From: an archaeon
GTDB taxonomy: Archaea > Asgardarchaeota > Hermodarchaeia > Hermodarchaeales > Hermodarchaeaceae
Length of the DNA stretch: 7,209 bases
Assembly: GCA_016550395.1 (NCBI GenBank)
Contig: JABXGY010000367.1
Span: forward strand, 1-7,209
Direction of reading: 5' to 3'
Shown here: positions 1 through 6,247 of the stretch, in pieces
Layout: the number at the start of each line of letters is the position of its first letter
Numbering within the stretch: position 1 is the first letter of the stretch
Notes under the pieces: model-generated
Database searches by the model: none
Seen by the model: only the letters and a program-made list of their open reading frames with translations
Told to the model about the DNA's origin: nothing
Translations under genes and position numbers: made by a program

Positions 1-599
1 CCGTGGAGTTCGTCACTGGGGACAACCTTGTTCACCAGGCCCATTTCGAATGCTTCATCAGCAAGGACATCCCGGCCTGTCAGAACGATTTCTTTTGCTC
101 TGCCTATGCCAACGACACGTGGTAACCTTTGGGTTCCACCCCATCCAGGAATGAGACCAAGTTTCACTTCGGGATTGCTGAACTTCGCTTCCTTTGAAGC
201 TATGCGAAGATCGCAGGCTAGACTCATTTCTAATCCACCGCCCATACAGAGGCCATGAATTTCAGCGATAAGAGGTTTAGGAAAGCTTTCAATACGCCGG
301 AAGAGTATTTGTCCGGATTCCATGAAATCTTTAGCCATTTTCCTATCTTGAGCCATTTGTGCTGCTGCTGTAAGATCAGCACCAACTGAGAAGGCTTTCT
401 CGGAGGCGGATCGGATGATAACAGCACGAATGTTTTCATCTTTTTCGATTGCGTCCAGAACAGCGTTCATGTCTTTGATGAGTTCGGGTCCAATCGCGTT
501 GAGTTTACCAGGACGGTTAAGGGTGATGACCCCGATTTGTTCAGATTCGGCGAGGAAGTGCCCTTCAACCGCGTAGGTAATTGTTTCATAATCTGCCAT
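1..599 (-). CDS. Enoyl-CoA hydratase/isomerase (crotonase) family protein, C-terminus cut by window edge
   Basis: Reading the minus strand from the ATG at 599 gives 199 residues with no stop; family members are usually about 260, so roughly 60 C-terminal residues lie outside the window. The crotonase fold signature is clear: FSVGADL at 70-76 forms the first oxyanion-hole loop, HGLCMGGGLEMSLACD at 115-130 the second. The two catalytic glutamates of hydratases are both present, E124 (GGGLE) and E144 (NPEV), followed by GLIPGWGGTQRLP. This supports hydration of trans-2-enoyl-CoA to 3-hydroxyacyl-CoA in the cytoplasm rather than a non-hydratase branch of the family. A strong AGGAGG at 610-615 lies 10 bases before the start. 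The gene follows the 3-hydroxyacyl-CoA dehydrogenase by 29 bases on the same strand, so the two are very probably co-transcribed and act in sequence. Chain-length preference, and whether the flux is degradative or biosynthetic, cannot be read from the sequence. Confidence 0.93.
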   Translation of the reverse strand, partial: MADYETITYAVEGHFLAESEQIGVITLNRPGKLNAIGPELIKDMNAVLDAIEKDENIRAVIIRSASEKAFSVGADLTAAAQMAQDRKMAKDFMESGQILFRRIESFPKPLIAEIHGLCMGGGLEMSLACDLRIASKEAKFSNPEVKLGLIPGWGGTQRLPRVVGIGRAKEIVLTGRDVLADEAFEMGLVNKVVPSDELH

Positions 600-628
600 T
601 TTCGTTTTTCCTCCTATTTGATTGGATT

Positions 629-1480
629 TTACTTGTATTCGTGAAATCCTTTACCTGATTTCATACCAAGTTCGCCTTTTTCCACTTTTTCCAACAGCAA
701 CTTTGGCGTTGAATAGCACTCACCAAAGCCTTCATGCAGAGTTTTAGCCGTAGCTGCAGCGATATCTAACCCAACAAAGTCAGCCAAGGTTAGTGGTCCC
801 ACTGGATGATTGGCTCCAAGTTGCATAGCCGTATCAATATCTTCTGCTGTGGCAAGACCCTCTTGGAGAATTCTGATAGCTTCACCCATTAAAGCACCAA
901 GAACGCGGTTAACGATGAAACCTGGAGAATCTTTCACCTTCACTGGTGTTTTATCGAGCTTTTTGCTGAAAGCAATCGCTGTTTCAATTGTCTCTTCCGA
1001 TGTTTTATCCCCCACTACAATCTCAACTAATTTCATCGTATATGGAGGATTGAAGAAATGTGTTCCAACCACTTTCTCAGGACGTTTAGTTACCGTAGCC
1101 ATGTCAGAGACGCTGAGGCTTGAAGTGTTGGTAGCGAAGATAGTATCAGATCGGGCAACAGCGTCCATTTTTTTGAAAAGTTCTTTCTTTGCTCCCATGT
1201 CTTCGTAAATAGCTTCAACGATTAGATCGACATCTTTGACGGCTTCTTCAACGTCGAGGACTGGTTTGATACCCTCGACTAGCGCTTTAGCGCCTTTGAG
1301 ATCAAGTTTGCCTTTGTCGACGCCGGTTTTGACCATGGATTTGATTTTGTTCATGCCGTTGGTGATGAATTCTTGTTTGATGTCGTTGAGGTTGACTTCG
1401 ATGCCAAATCGGGCGGCTTGATAGGCGATTCCTGTACCCATTGCACCGGCACCGATGACGGCGATTCGTTTGATTTCCAT
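629..1480 (-). CDS. hbd: 3-hydroxyacyl-CoA (3-hydroxybutyryl-CoA) dehydrogenase
   Basis: The product is 283 residues from the ATG at 1480, the usual size of stand-alone 3-hydroxybutyryl-CoA dehydrogenases. It oxidises 3-hydroxyacyl-CoA to 3-ketoacyl-CoA with NAD(P), or the reverse. The N-terminal Rossmann domain opens with VIGAGAMGTGIA (GxGxMG), and an acidic segment, LND, ends the second strand. The catalytic His-Glu pair is visible as H141 in GTHFFNPP and E153 in KLVEIV. N224 in ANHPVGPL is the conserved active-site Asn, and the protein ends in the typical GKGFHEY. A GTG nine bases upstream (1489) is in frame, but it lies inside AAGGTG (1487-1492), which has ideal 6-base spacing to the ATG, so the ATG is chosen. 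The crotonase gene follows after 29 bases. The symbol reflects family and length; paaH-like use is equally possible. Confidence 0.95.
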   Translation of the reverse strand: MEIKRIAVIGAGAMGTGIAYQAARFGIEVNLNDIKQEFITNGMNKIKSMVKTGVDKGKLDLKGAKALVEGIKPVLDVEEAVKDVDLIVEAIYEDMGAKKELFKKMDAVARSDTIFATNTSSLSVSDMATVTKRPEKVVGTHFFNPPYTMKLVEIVVGDKTSEETIETAIAFSKKLDKTPVKVKDSPGFIVNRVLGALMGEAIRILQEGLATAEDIDTAMQLGANHPVGPLTLADFVGLDIAAATAKTLHEGFGECYSTPKLLLEKVEKGELGMKSGKGFHEYK

Positions 1481-1486
1481 TTTTTT

Positions 1487-1492
1487 CACCTT
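1487..1492 (-). promoter_or_regulatory. Shine-Dalgarno site that sets the hbd start
   Basis: On the minus strand AAGGTG is followed by six A residues and then ATG at 1480. The upstream in-frame GTG at 1489 is part of this motif and has no purine-rich site of its own, so the shorter reading frame is preferred. Confidence 0.75.
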
Positions 1493-1605
1493 AATGGTAT
1501 TCGATCTTGGAGTGTATGTTAAAGTGTGTATGCGGAACTTTGATGTTCTATTTTAATCCCACGAATAGTAAAAAATTGTCTTCTTGAGGAATTCAATATT
1601 AGACC

Positions 1606-1621
1606 AAAGAAAGAGAGAAGG
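1606..1621 (-). terminator. Possible pyrimidine-rich terminator after the zinc-ribbon gene
   Basis: Directly after the TAA at 1622 the minus strand reads CTTCTCTCTTTCTTTG, a pyrimidine-rich run with several T clusters. Archaeal polymerases often stop at T-rich tracts without a hairpin. The run is interrupted by C residues, so this is a weak call. Confidence 0.3.
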
Positions 1622-2995
1622 TTAGAGGGTTTCTTGACTGCGGATGCGGCGGAGTTGAAGTTTGAGCTGAACAAATTTCCGGTCGTATTCAGCTTCCGTG
1701 ATGGTTCCTGAACGGAGTGCTGATTCGAGCGAATTAAGTTCTTGAATGAGTTGAGCTTCATCTCCGGTGACGATTTTCTCCAATGGTTCAGTTGCTGAGT
1801 GTACTGGCTGAACAGGATCAATGGATACAGGAGTAAGCACTGTGGACCCAAGTAATTCTTCTGCGCCGGGTTTACTGCTAATTTGCGGAATCGTTTCAGC
1901 TGAGGCAAATATGGATGGTTCGAGCGATGTGGGTTCTTCTATTATTTCTGGAGTGCTTATTTGAGGTGATAACGGTTTCTTTGGTTTTGCTAGGATGAAT
2001 TCGAGATCAGAGATGAGGGCTGGATTCAAGACGTATTTCTTCAGGACCCGTACTTTGGCATTTTCAGGTTCGGTGATCGTATGGCAGGAATGGCAGGTGA
2101 AGACCATTTGAGGTTTTTTGAAAAAGGAGTTACATTGTTGACATTGGTATCCGCGAAAAACCCGGAATTCAGAGGAATCCCCGTTTCGGGTTCCACATCG
2201 GTTGCAGTAGAGTTCTTGTTCGTTATCTAGTTTTACGCTAATAGTTCCACATGGGAGGTGTTCGAAGAGCTCAACTGGTTGAGCTGGAGTTTGACAGCCG
2301 GGACAGAGTATGTGAGGATGCAGATGTAATGAATCACATTGGGGACAAGCCAGTGATGAATCGCTGACTTCAGCAAGGAGTAATCCATAATCAGCGAGAT
2401 GTTCGAGTAATTGTAATGCGGCTTCATCATCAAGTCCTGTGATTGAGGATGCGAGTGGATATGAATACCCAATCTTGGTGGTTGCGAGCTTAGGTACCAG
2501 CTCAGCACGTTGGCGTTGTAGTAAGGCTTGTATAAGCGTACGTGCTTCATCTTCTTGTAAAATCGCCAATTCTGACAAATCAGAGGGGGCTTTCCTCGTG
2601 ACAAAACGGCTTAGTTCTTTGGTTATAATTTCCATCAGTTGTCTGCGAAATTCAATGGTGACAGCTTTAAATCCATTGGGTTCGCGGTGTAGATGTGCTA
2701 AAACGGGATCGACTTTCTCCTCAATATCTTTGAAAAATTGGTCATATCGAGTTTCAGGATCTCGGGCACCAACGGCGAGTACTTTCATGAGTACTCGTCC
2801 TCGCCGAATTAAGAGTTTGAAATTCCCCATGGCGATAGTGCTTAGTTTGCCTCCAGAGGTTTCTTGTGCAAAATCGTGGCTTGCTGCAATGAATCCTGAA
2901 AAGAGATCAGGATTGAAGGTAAATCCTGGTATGGTGACATGTGAGAGGAGTAATCCACTGTTTGCATCAATGAGCCAGATTCCATAAAGTACCAC
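1622..2995 (-). CDS. Longin/roadblock-like protein with TackOD1-like zinc ribbons and a SHOCT-like C-terminus
   Basis: This 457-residue protein has a layered architecture. Residues 1-100 look like a longin or roadblock-type domain: GIWLIDANSGLLL is followed by a helix (LFSGFIAASHDFA) and the strands KLSTIAMGNFKLLIRR and VLMKVLAVGA, as in archaeal GTPase-associated proteins. Residues 105-165 are helical. A PLASSITGL segment and a winged-helix-like stretch (175-212) lead into a cysteine-rich block: C217/C220, C231/C234, FEHLPCG with C249, then C264/C267, C285/C288 and C301/C304. The order CPxC, CPxC, EHxxCG, CxxC, CxxC, CxxC matches my recollection of the thaumarchaeal output domain TackOD1. 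A Pro/Ser/Thr-rich linker (340-405) precedes a short helical hairpin (415-455) with GTITEAEYDRK, typical of SHOCT-like oligomerisation tails. There is no signal peptide or membrane segment, so it should be cytoplasmic. The start is GTG with GAGGTG seven bases upstream. Function is unknown; a signalling, small-GTPase-linked or transcriptional role is inference only. Confidence 0.85.
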   Translation of the reverse strand: MVLYGIWLIDANSGLLLSHVTIPGFTFNPDLFSGFIAASHDFAQETSGGKLSTIAMGNFKLLIRRGRVLMKVLAVGARDPETRYDQFFKDIEEKVDPVLAHLHREPNGFKAVTIEFRRQLMEIITKELSRFVTRKAPSDLSELAILQEDEARTLIQALLQRQRAELVPKLATTKIGYSYPLASSITGLDDEAALQLLEHLADYGLLLAEVSDSSLACPQCDSLHLHPHILCPGCQTPAQPVELFEHLPCGTISVKLDNEQELYCNRCGTRNGDSSEFRVFRGYQCQQCNSFFKKPQMVFTCHSCHTITEPENAKVRVLKKYVLNPALISDLEFILAKPKKPLSPQISTPEIIEEPTSLEPSIFASAETIPQISSKPGAEELLGSTVLTPVSIDPVQPVHSATEPLEKIVTGDEAQLIQELNSLESALRSGTITEAEYDRKFVQLKLQLRRIRSQETL

Positions 2996-3182
2996 GGGCT
3001 CACACCTCGTACTCTGAATGCACTGCTTTCAAGATGAGTGTCTTTCAGTTCCCAGGGAATTAGAAGAATGCACCAGCCACAATTGATGCACCCTTCATCC
3101 TTTCAGTCTGTGCCAAATATCATTTTTAACAGTGTTCATCCCGCAAATATTGATACTTGAAAATAGAATTTCACGAAATAGG
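2996..3182 (-). other. 187-base intergenic region between the glycosylase and zinc-ribbon genes
   Basis: This is the longest non-coding stretch in the window. It must hold the end of the glycosylase transcript and probably the promoter of the gene at 1622-2995. It contains the Shine-Dalgarno site at 3003-3008, an 11-base palindrome TTCCCAGGGAA at 3049-3059 and AT-rich tracts around 3115-3180 that could serve as terminator or TATA. No convincing gene is present on either strand. Confidence 0.5.
3003..3008 (-). promoter_or_regulatory. Shine-Dalgarno site supporting the GTG start at 2995
   Basis: On the minus strand GAGGTG lies seven bases before the GTG at 2995. It matches the archaeal 16S tail complement and supports this non-ATG start for the zinc-ribbon gene. 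Confidence 0.65.
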
Positions 3183-3995
3183 TCAAAATTGACATTTTCG
3201 ACAGAAATTTGCTATACGAAGCCCAGATTTCACTGAGGAAATGGAGGAGCCACAATTGGGGCACGGTTCCCCGCCTTTTCCATGAACTTGGAGAAAATCA
3301 CGGACCTCAAACTGAAGGGTATCTCCTATGCGGGCTGAAATAGTGGCAATAGCGTTTTGGAGTACAGACTTAGTCGCATTAAATAGAACCTCGATTTCTG
3401 CATCGGTAAGGCTTGAACGTTTACGAAACGGCATTATATGGGCAGAAAACAGGATTTCATCAGCATAAGCATTCCCTAAACCGGCAATAAATCGTTGATT
3501 AACCAGCACATGTTTAATTACAGCATTAAAGCCTTTAATGCGTTGACGAAATACATCTGGGGTTAATTGGGGATCGAGCGCATCAGGACCTTGTTCATTG
3601 TAATTCGGAATGAGTGCTGTTGATTCATCTTTTAGAAGCAAATAGATTTTACCCATGTTTCTAGCATCAAGGTACCGTAAATCCAAGCCATTTTCCAACT
3701 TGAACCGAAATCCCATTTTTTTCTGTTTAGGATCTGCAGGTGATTGAAGTCTAAGCCGACCGGCAAGCATGAAATTAATGTATAAGTCTGCAGCGGGTTC
3801 GAAGTGGAAAATGAGGAATTTACCATATCGCATATACTCTCGAATTGACAGCCCATTAAGTGTCGATTCAAAAATTTCTGCTGTGGGTCGACGCAAAAGA
3901 ATAGGACTGCCCACTTCGACTTCTTCGATAGTTTGCCCTGAAAGGGTACGATTTAGAATATTTTTGGCGACTTCAAGGTCAGGAAGTTCTGGCAC
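3183..3995 (-). CDS. mutM: Formamidopyrimidine-DNA glycosylase (Fpg/MutM family)
   Basis: The product is 270 residues, the normal size for Fpg, a bifunctional base-excision-repair enzyme that removes oxidised purines and nicks the strand by beta/delta elimination. The start is fixed by chemistry: the family begins M-PELP and uses Pro2 as nucleophile after Met removal, and here GTG at 3995 is followed directly by PELPDLEV. Other conserved elements are E3, K59 (RYGK, the E. coli K57 equivalent), the helix-two-turn-helix with GLGNAYADEIL (N175), and a C-terminal zinc finger C245/C248/C265/C268 with R260. Differences from E. coli are L77 where the intercalating Met is expected, N113-M114 after R112 in the Arg-Phe wedge, and apparent lack of the capping loop before FLQVHGKGGEPC. 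These suggest an altered lesion preference, which is inference. No Shine-Dalgarno site precedes the GTG. The gene lies 37 bases after the peptidase gene on the same strand. Confidence 0.93.
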   Translation of the reverse strand: MPELPDLEVAKNILNRTLSGQTIEEVEVGSPILLRRPTAEIFESTLNGLSIREYMRYGKFLIFHFEPAADLYINFMLAGRLRLQSPADPKQKKMGFRFKLENGLDLRYLDARNMGKIYLLLKDESTALIPNYNEQGPDALDPQLTPDVFRQRIKGFNAVIKHVLVNQRFIAGLGNAYADEILFSAHIMPFRKRSSLTDAEIEVLFNATKSVLQNAIATISARIGDTLQFEVRDFLQVHGKGGEPCPNCGSSISSVKSGLRIANFCRKCQF

Positions 3996-4023
3996 GACAG
4001 TTAGCTCGCGGATTTTTCTTGTA

Positions 4024-4031
4024 CTTTTATT
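4024..4031 (-). promoter_or_regulatory. Possible TATA element for the glycosylase gene
   Basis: On the minus strand AATAAAAG lies about 32 bases before the GTG at 3995. With the usual archaeal spacing of about 26 bases from TATA to transcription start, a transcript would begin near 4000, giving an almost leaderless mRNA. That would fit the lack of a Shine-Dalgarno site. It overlaps the last codons of the upstream gene, so co-transcription is the alternative. Confidence 0.25.
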
Positions 4032-4032
4032 C

Positions 4033-4815
4033 TTATGTGGGTTCCGCATCTGTATCCATTTCTGGAGGACCACCTTCTCGTTTTAACAAAAAGTAAGCAA
4101 GCAGAACAAAGATAATAGCAAAGACTCCAAAGAGACCTTCAACTACTATGACAGCAACTATGGGTGGGAGGAGAGGATAGAGAACGAATTGCAATAGTAT
4201 GAGCGGAATGAAGTCAAAGAGAAAGTGGGTAAGGATAGCAACTATCGCAAATAGGTAGCGACGATGCCAAATGGCAAGGGCAACGAGTATGGTGGCAGAG
4301 ACATGGAAAAGGATTGCAATATTTCGTTCAAAGGCACCGAAAATGAAATTTAGAATGAGCACAGGTTCGGGGGGAAGGGAGACAAACATAATTAGCAATT
4401 CGTAGAAAAACCCGTAAGCTAGCACAGAAAGTGCGTAAATCAAGAGTGCTTCGGATAATCCCCAGCCAAGCCCAAAACACAGTGCATGTTTTAGTGTTTT
4501 AATAAACTGTGGATACTTGTTAAGGAAGCCAAACTTGATCCCCTCCTCGAATAGCCCCGCCATAAATGCTCCAAGGAAAATCAGAATTGCTGCATATATG
4601 GCGTAAAATGATGGAGGAATAGTTAACCCCCAAAATTCCAAGACTAGAAGAACTGGAGTGCGGGCTAATAGGGCGATGAACCAAAATATTCCACCCAAAA
4701 GAGCTGAAACCCACATACTTCCTTTAAATTGTGCAATATAAAGAAAAATTAGAAAAGCTGGCAAAATGGCGATTAGACTTCCAGCAATTGCAGCTAAGAT
4801 TAGAAAAATGCTCAT
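4033..4815 (-). CDS. YhfC-family (PrsW-like) intramembrane metalloprotease
   Basis: This is a 260-residue, very hydrophobic protein with about seven or eight membrane segments and a short acidic cytoplasmic-looking tail (KREGGPPEMDTDAEPT). The conserved motifs of the YhfC/CPBP/PrsW group sit in or next to membrane helices: E90-E91 followed by K94 (FEEGIK), GLGWGLSE with E122, E163-R164 followed by H171 (FERNIAILFH), and H197 with D201 (HFLFD). Such proteins are predicted glutamate- or metal-dependent peptidases cutting within membranes; the substrate is unknown. The ATG at 4815 has AGGTG (4821-4825) five bases upstream. The gene is divergent from S-adenosylhomocysteine hydrolase and is followed after 37 bases by the glycosylase. 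Family assignment rests on motif order; peptidase activity is inferred. Confidence 0.8.
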   Translation of the reverse strand: MSIFLILAAIAGSLIAILPAFLIFLYIAQFKGSMWVSALLGGIFWFIALLARTPVLLVLEFWGLTIPPSFYAIYAAILIFLGAFMAGLFEEGIKFGFLNKYPQFIKTLKHALCFGLGWGLSEALLIYALSVLAYGFFYELLIMFVSLPPEPVLILNFIFGAFERNIAILFHVSATILVALAIWHRRYLFAIVAILTHFLFDFIPLILLQFVLYPLLPPIVAVIVVEGLFGVFAIIFVLLAYFLLKREGGPPEMDTDAEPT

Positions 4816-4847
4816 TTATACACCTGAAACTAATAGACATCGCTTCG

Positions 4848-4855
4848 ATAAATAG
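4848..4855 (-). promoter_or_regulatory. Possible TATA element for the YhfC-family gene
   Basis: The minus strand reads CTATTTAT here, roughly 26 bases before position 4825. A transcript starting there would carry a leader of about ten bases that just contains the AGGTG site. The spacing is plausible, but the match to the archaeal TATA consensus is loose. Confidence 0.25.
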
Positions 4856-4901
4856 ATACAAGTTTGTTCTGGTATTCAACCTTTTACTACTCTATGAAGT
4901 G

Positions 4902-4915
4902 GTGAAATTCTTAAA
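4902..4915 (+). promoter_or_regulatory. Possible BRE/TATA element for ahcY
   Basis: GTGAAA followed by TTCTTAAA resembles an archaeal BRE plus TATA box. The predicted transcription start, about 26 bases on, falls near 4938, immediately before the AGGTG at 4941. This is the best candidate in the 137-base divergent region, but it was judged by eye only. Confidence 0.3.
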
Positions 4916-4940
4916 GGGAAGGTATTGCCTTTGCAGATAC

Positions 4941-4945
4941 AGGTG
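4941..4945 (+). promoter_or_regulatory. Shine-Dalgarno site that sets the ahcY start
   Basis: AGGTG lies seven bases before the ATG at 4953. The reading frame is open back to 4731, but that extension runs antisense through the YhfC-family gene and lacks similarity to the N-terminus of the family, so the internal ATG is the start. Confidence 0.75.
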
Positions 4946-4952
4946 TTCAAGG

Positions 4953-6209
4953 ATGACCAACTATAAAGTCCGAGATCTTGGTTTAGCTGAACAGGGTCGT
5001 AAGAAAATCGATTGGGCTGAATCTCAAATGCCTGTTTTGATGCAACTTCGCCAGAAATATGCAAAATCACAACCTCTGAAAGGAATGCGTATTTCTGGTT
5101 GTCTGCATGTCACTAAAGAGACGGCTGTGTTAGTAGAAACCTTTGTTGCTGCAGGTGCCGAGGTATCCTGGTGTGGGTGCAACCCACTGTCGACGCAAGA
5201 TGACGTCGCCGCGGCCTTGGCAGCAAGTGATATTTCCGTGTTTGCTTGGCACAATCTAAGCAAAGATGAGTATTATTGGTGCATCGATCAGACTCTTCGT
5301 ATTGAACCGCAATTAACATTGGACGATGGCGCAGATTTGATTTTTACAGTTCATACGAAGCAACCCAAATTAGCAGAGAAGGTAATTGGGGCTGCCGAGG
5401 AAACCACAACTGGCGTGCATCGCCTTCGGGCCATGGCGGCTGATGGCAAACTCCTGTATCCTGTTATTGCTGTAAATGATTCAGTGACAAAATGGGAGAT
5501 GGATAACATCCATGGAACGGGACAATCGGCTTTGGATGGGGTTTTGCGGGCGACGAATATTCTCTTTGCTGGCAGTACTGTTGTTGTTGCTGGATTCGGA
5601 CATTGTGGACGTGGAATTGCTTTTCGAGCTCGCGGATTAGGTGCCGATGTAATCGTTACGGAGGTCGATTACCTTCAAGCCCTAAAAGCGAGAATGGAAG
5701 GGTTCCGAGTAATGCCTATGCTGGACGCTGCAGCTGTGGGCGATGTTTTCATTACAGCGACAGGTATGCGTGATGTCATAACTACACAGCACTTCGAGAA
5801 GATGAAAGATGGAGCTATCCTTGCCAATGCTGGTCACTTTAATGTCGAAGTCAATGGTGAAGTTCTAGCTAAGATAGCGAAAAGTGAACGCGTAATCCGA
5901 GAGAACAACCGAGAATTTACCTTGAAAGATGGACGTCGATTATATTTACTTGGAGAAGGGCGTCTTGTCAACCTTGTTGCCGCTGAAGGACATCCTTCCT
6001 CTGTGATGGATATGTCCTTTGCAAACCAGTTTTACGCTATGATTTACTTGAAGGAGCAGGGGAAAGAGCTAACGAATTCTGTTCATGTGCTTCCCCGAGA
6101 AATTGATGAGAAAGTAGCTCGCCTTAAACTAGAATCAATGGGAATCACCATTGACAAATTAACTTCTGATCAGGAACGGTACAAGACCGATTATGCTGAA
6201 GGCACTTAA
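4953..6209 (+). CDS. ahcY: S-adenosylhomocysteine hydrolase (adenosylhomocysteinase)
   Basis: The 418-residue cytosolic enzyme splits S-adenosylhomocysteine to adenosine and homocysteine, relieving product inhibition of methyltransferases. Family hallmarks run through the chain: H52 and T54 (LHVTKETAVL), GCNPLSTQDDVAAAL (75-89), D125 in LDDGAD, E150 in EETTTGVHRL, and the catalytic segment VNDSVTK with K180, D184 and N185. The NAD-binding Rossmann motif is GFGHCGRG (214-221) with E237 ending the second strand. N339 in GRLVNL and H347 in GHPSSVMDMSFANQ are also present. The chain ends in YKTDYAEGT, so it lacks the C-terminal extension with the Lys/Tyr pair that completes the neighbouring subunit's NAD site in the human enzyme; this short form is typical of archaea and Thermotoga. 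W181 follows the catalytic lysine where Ser or Tyr is more usual. The creatininase-family gene follows after 86 bases. Confidence 0.97.
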   Translation: MTNYKVRDLGLAEQGRKKIDWAESQMPVLMQLRQKYAKSQPLKGMRISGCLHVTKETAVLVETFVAAGAEVSWCGCNPLSTQDDVAAALAASDISVFAWHNLSKDEYYWCIDQTLRIEPQLTLDDGADLIFTVHTKQPKLAEKVIGAAEETTTGVHRLRAMAADGKLLYPVIAVNDSVTKWEMDNIHGTGQSALDGVLRATNILFAGSTVVVAGFGHCGRGIAFRARGLGADVIVTEVDYLQALKARMEGFRVMPMLDAAAVGDVFITATGMRDVITTQHFEKMKDGAILANAGHFNVEVNGEVLAKIAKSERVIRENNREFTLKDGRRLYLLGEGRLVNLVAAEGHPSSVMDMSFANQFYAMIYLKEQGKELTNSVHVLPREIDEKVARLKLESMGITIDKLTSDQERYKTDYAEGT

Positions 6210-6237
6210 CCCTTTATGACCTGTAATTACATAGGAA

Positions 6238-6245
6238 TTTATCTA
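6238..6245 (+). promoter_or_regulatory. Possible TATA element for the creatininase-family gene
   Basis: TTTATCTA lies in the 86-base gap. The predicted transcription start would fall around 6268, sixteen bases before the AAGGTG site. It is followed directly by the inverted repeat at 6248-6264. Read-through from ahcY is the alternative. Confidence 0.3.
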
Positions 6246-6247
6246 AT

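Noticed and set aside
375..395. Val in the crotonase oxyanion loop (FSVGADL) where Ala is usual, considered as a sign of altered activity
   Set aside because: The contact there is a backbone amide, Val occurs in other family members, and both catalytic glutamates are present.
810..1208. Plus-strand open frame of 132 codons
   Set aside because: Antisense shadow of the well-supported 3-hydroxyacyl-CoA dehydrogenase, with no domain signature.
1481..1489. GTG start three codons upstream for the 3-hydroxyacyl-CoA dehydrogenase
   Set aside because: The GTG is part of the AAGGTG Shine-Dalgarno motif for the ATG at 1480 and has no site of its own.
1519..1908. Minus-strand open frame of 129 codons overlapping the end of the zinc-ribbon gene
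   Set aside because: It lies out of frame over the linker and SHOCT-like tail, has no motif and no good ribosome binding site. The main frame has clear domain logic.
2439..2987. Plus-strand open frame of 182 codons
   Set aside because: It lies wholly antisense to the zinc-ribbon gene; its translation is Ser/Arg-rich with no recognisable motif, as expected for an antisense shadow.
3060..3098. Minus-strand 12-codon frame in the 187-base gap (ATG after AAAGG)
   Set aside because: The purine run abuts the ATG with no spacer and the peptide is too short to judge; there is no other evidence of translation.
3168..3179. ATTTCACGAAAT palindrome after the glycosylase stop, considered as a terminator hairpin
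   Set aside because: The five-base arms leave only a two-base loop, too tight for a stable hairpin, and AT-rich matches of this length are frequent by chance.
3996..4073. 26-residue N-terminal extension of the glycosylase
   Set aside because: Fpg enzymes need Pro at position 2 as nucleophile, and GTG at 3995 is directly followed by PELP. The extension would also overlap the upstream gene.
4731..4952. In-frame 74-residue N-terminal extension of S-adenosylhomocysteine hydrolase
   Set aside because: It runs antisense through the YhfC-family gene, has no family similarity, and the ATG at 4953 has AGGTG at correct spacing.
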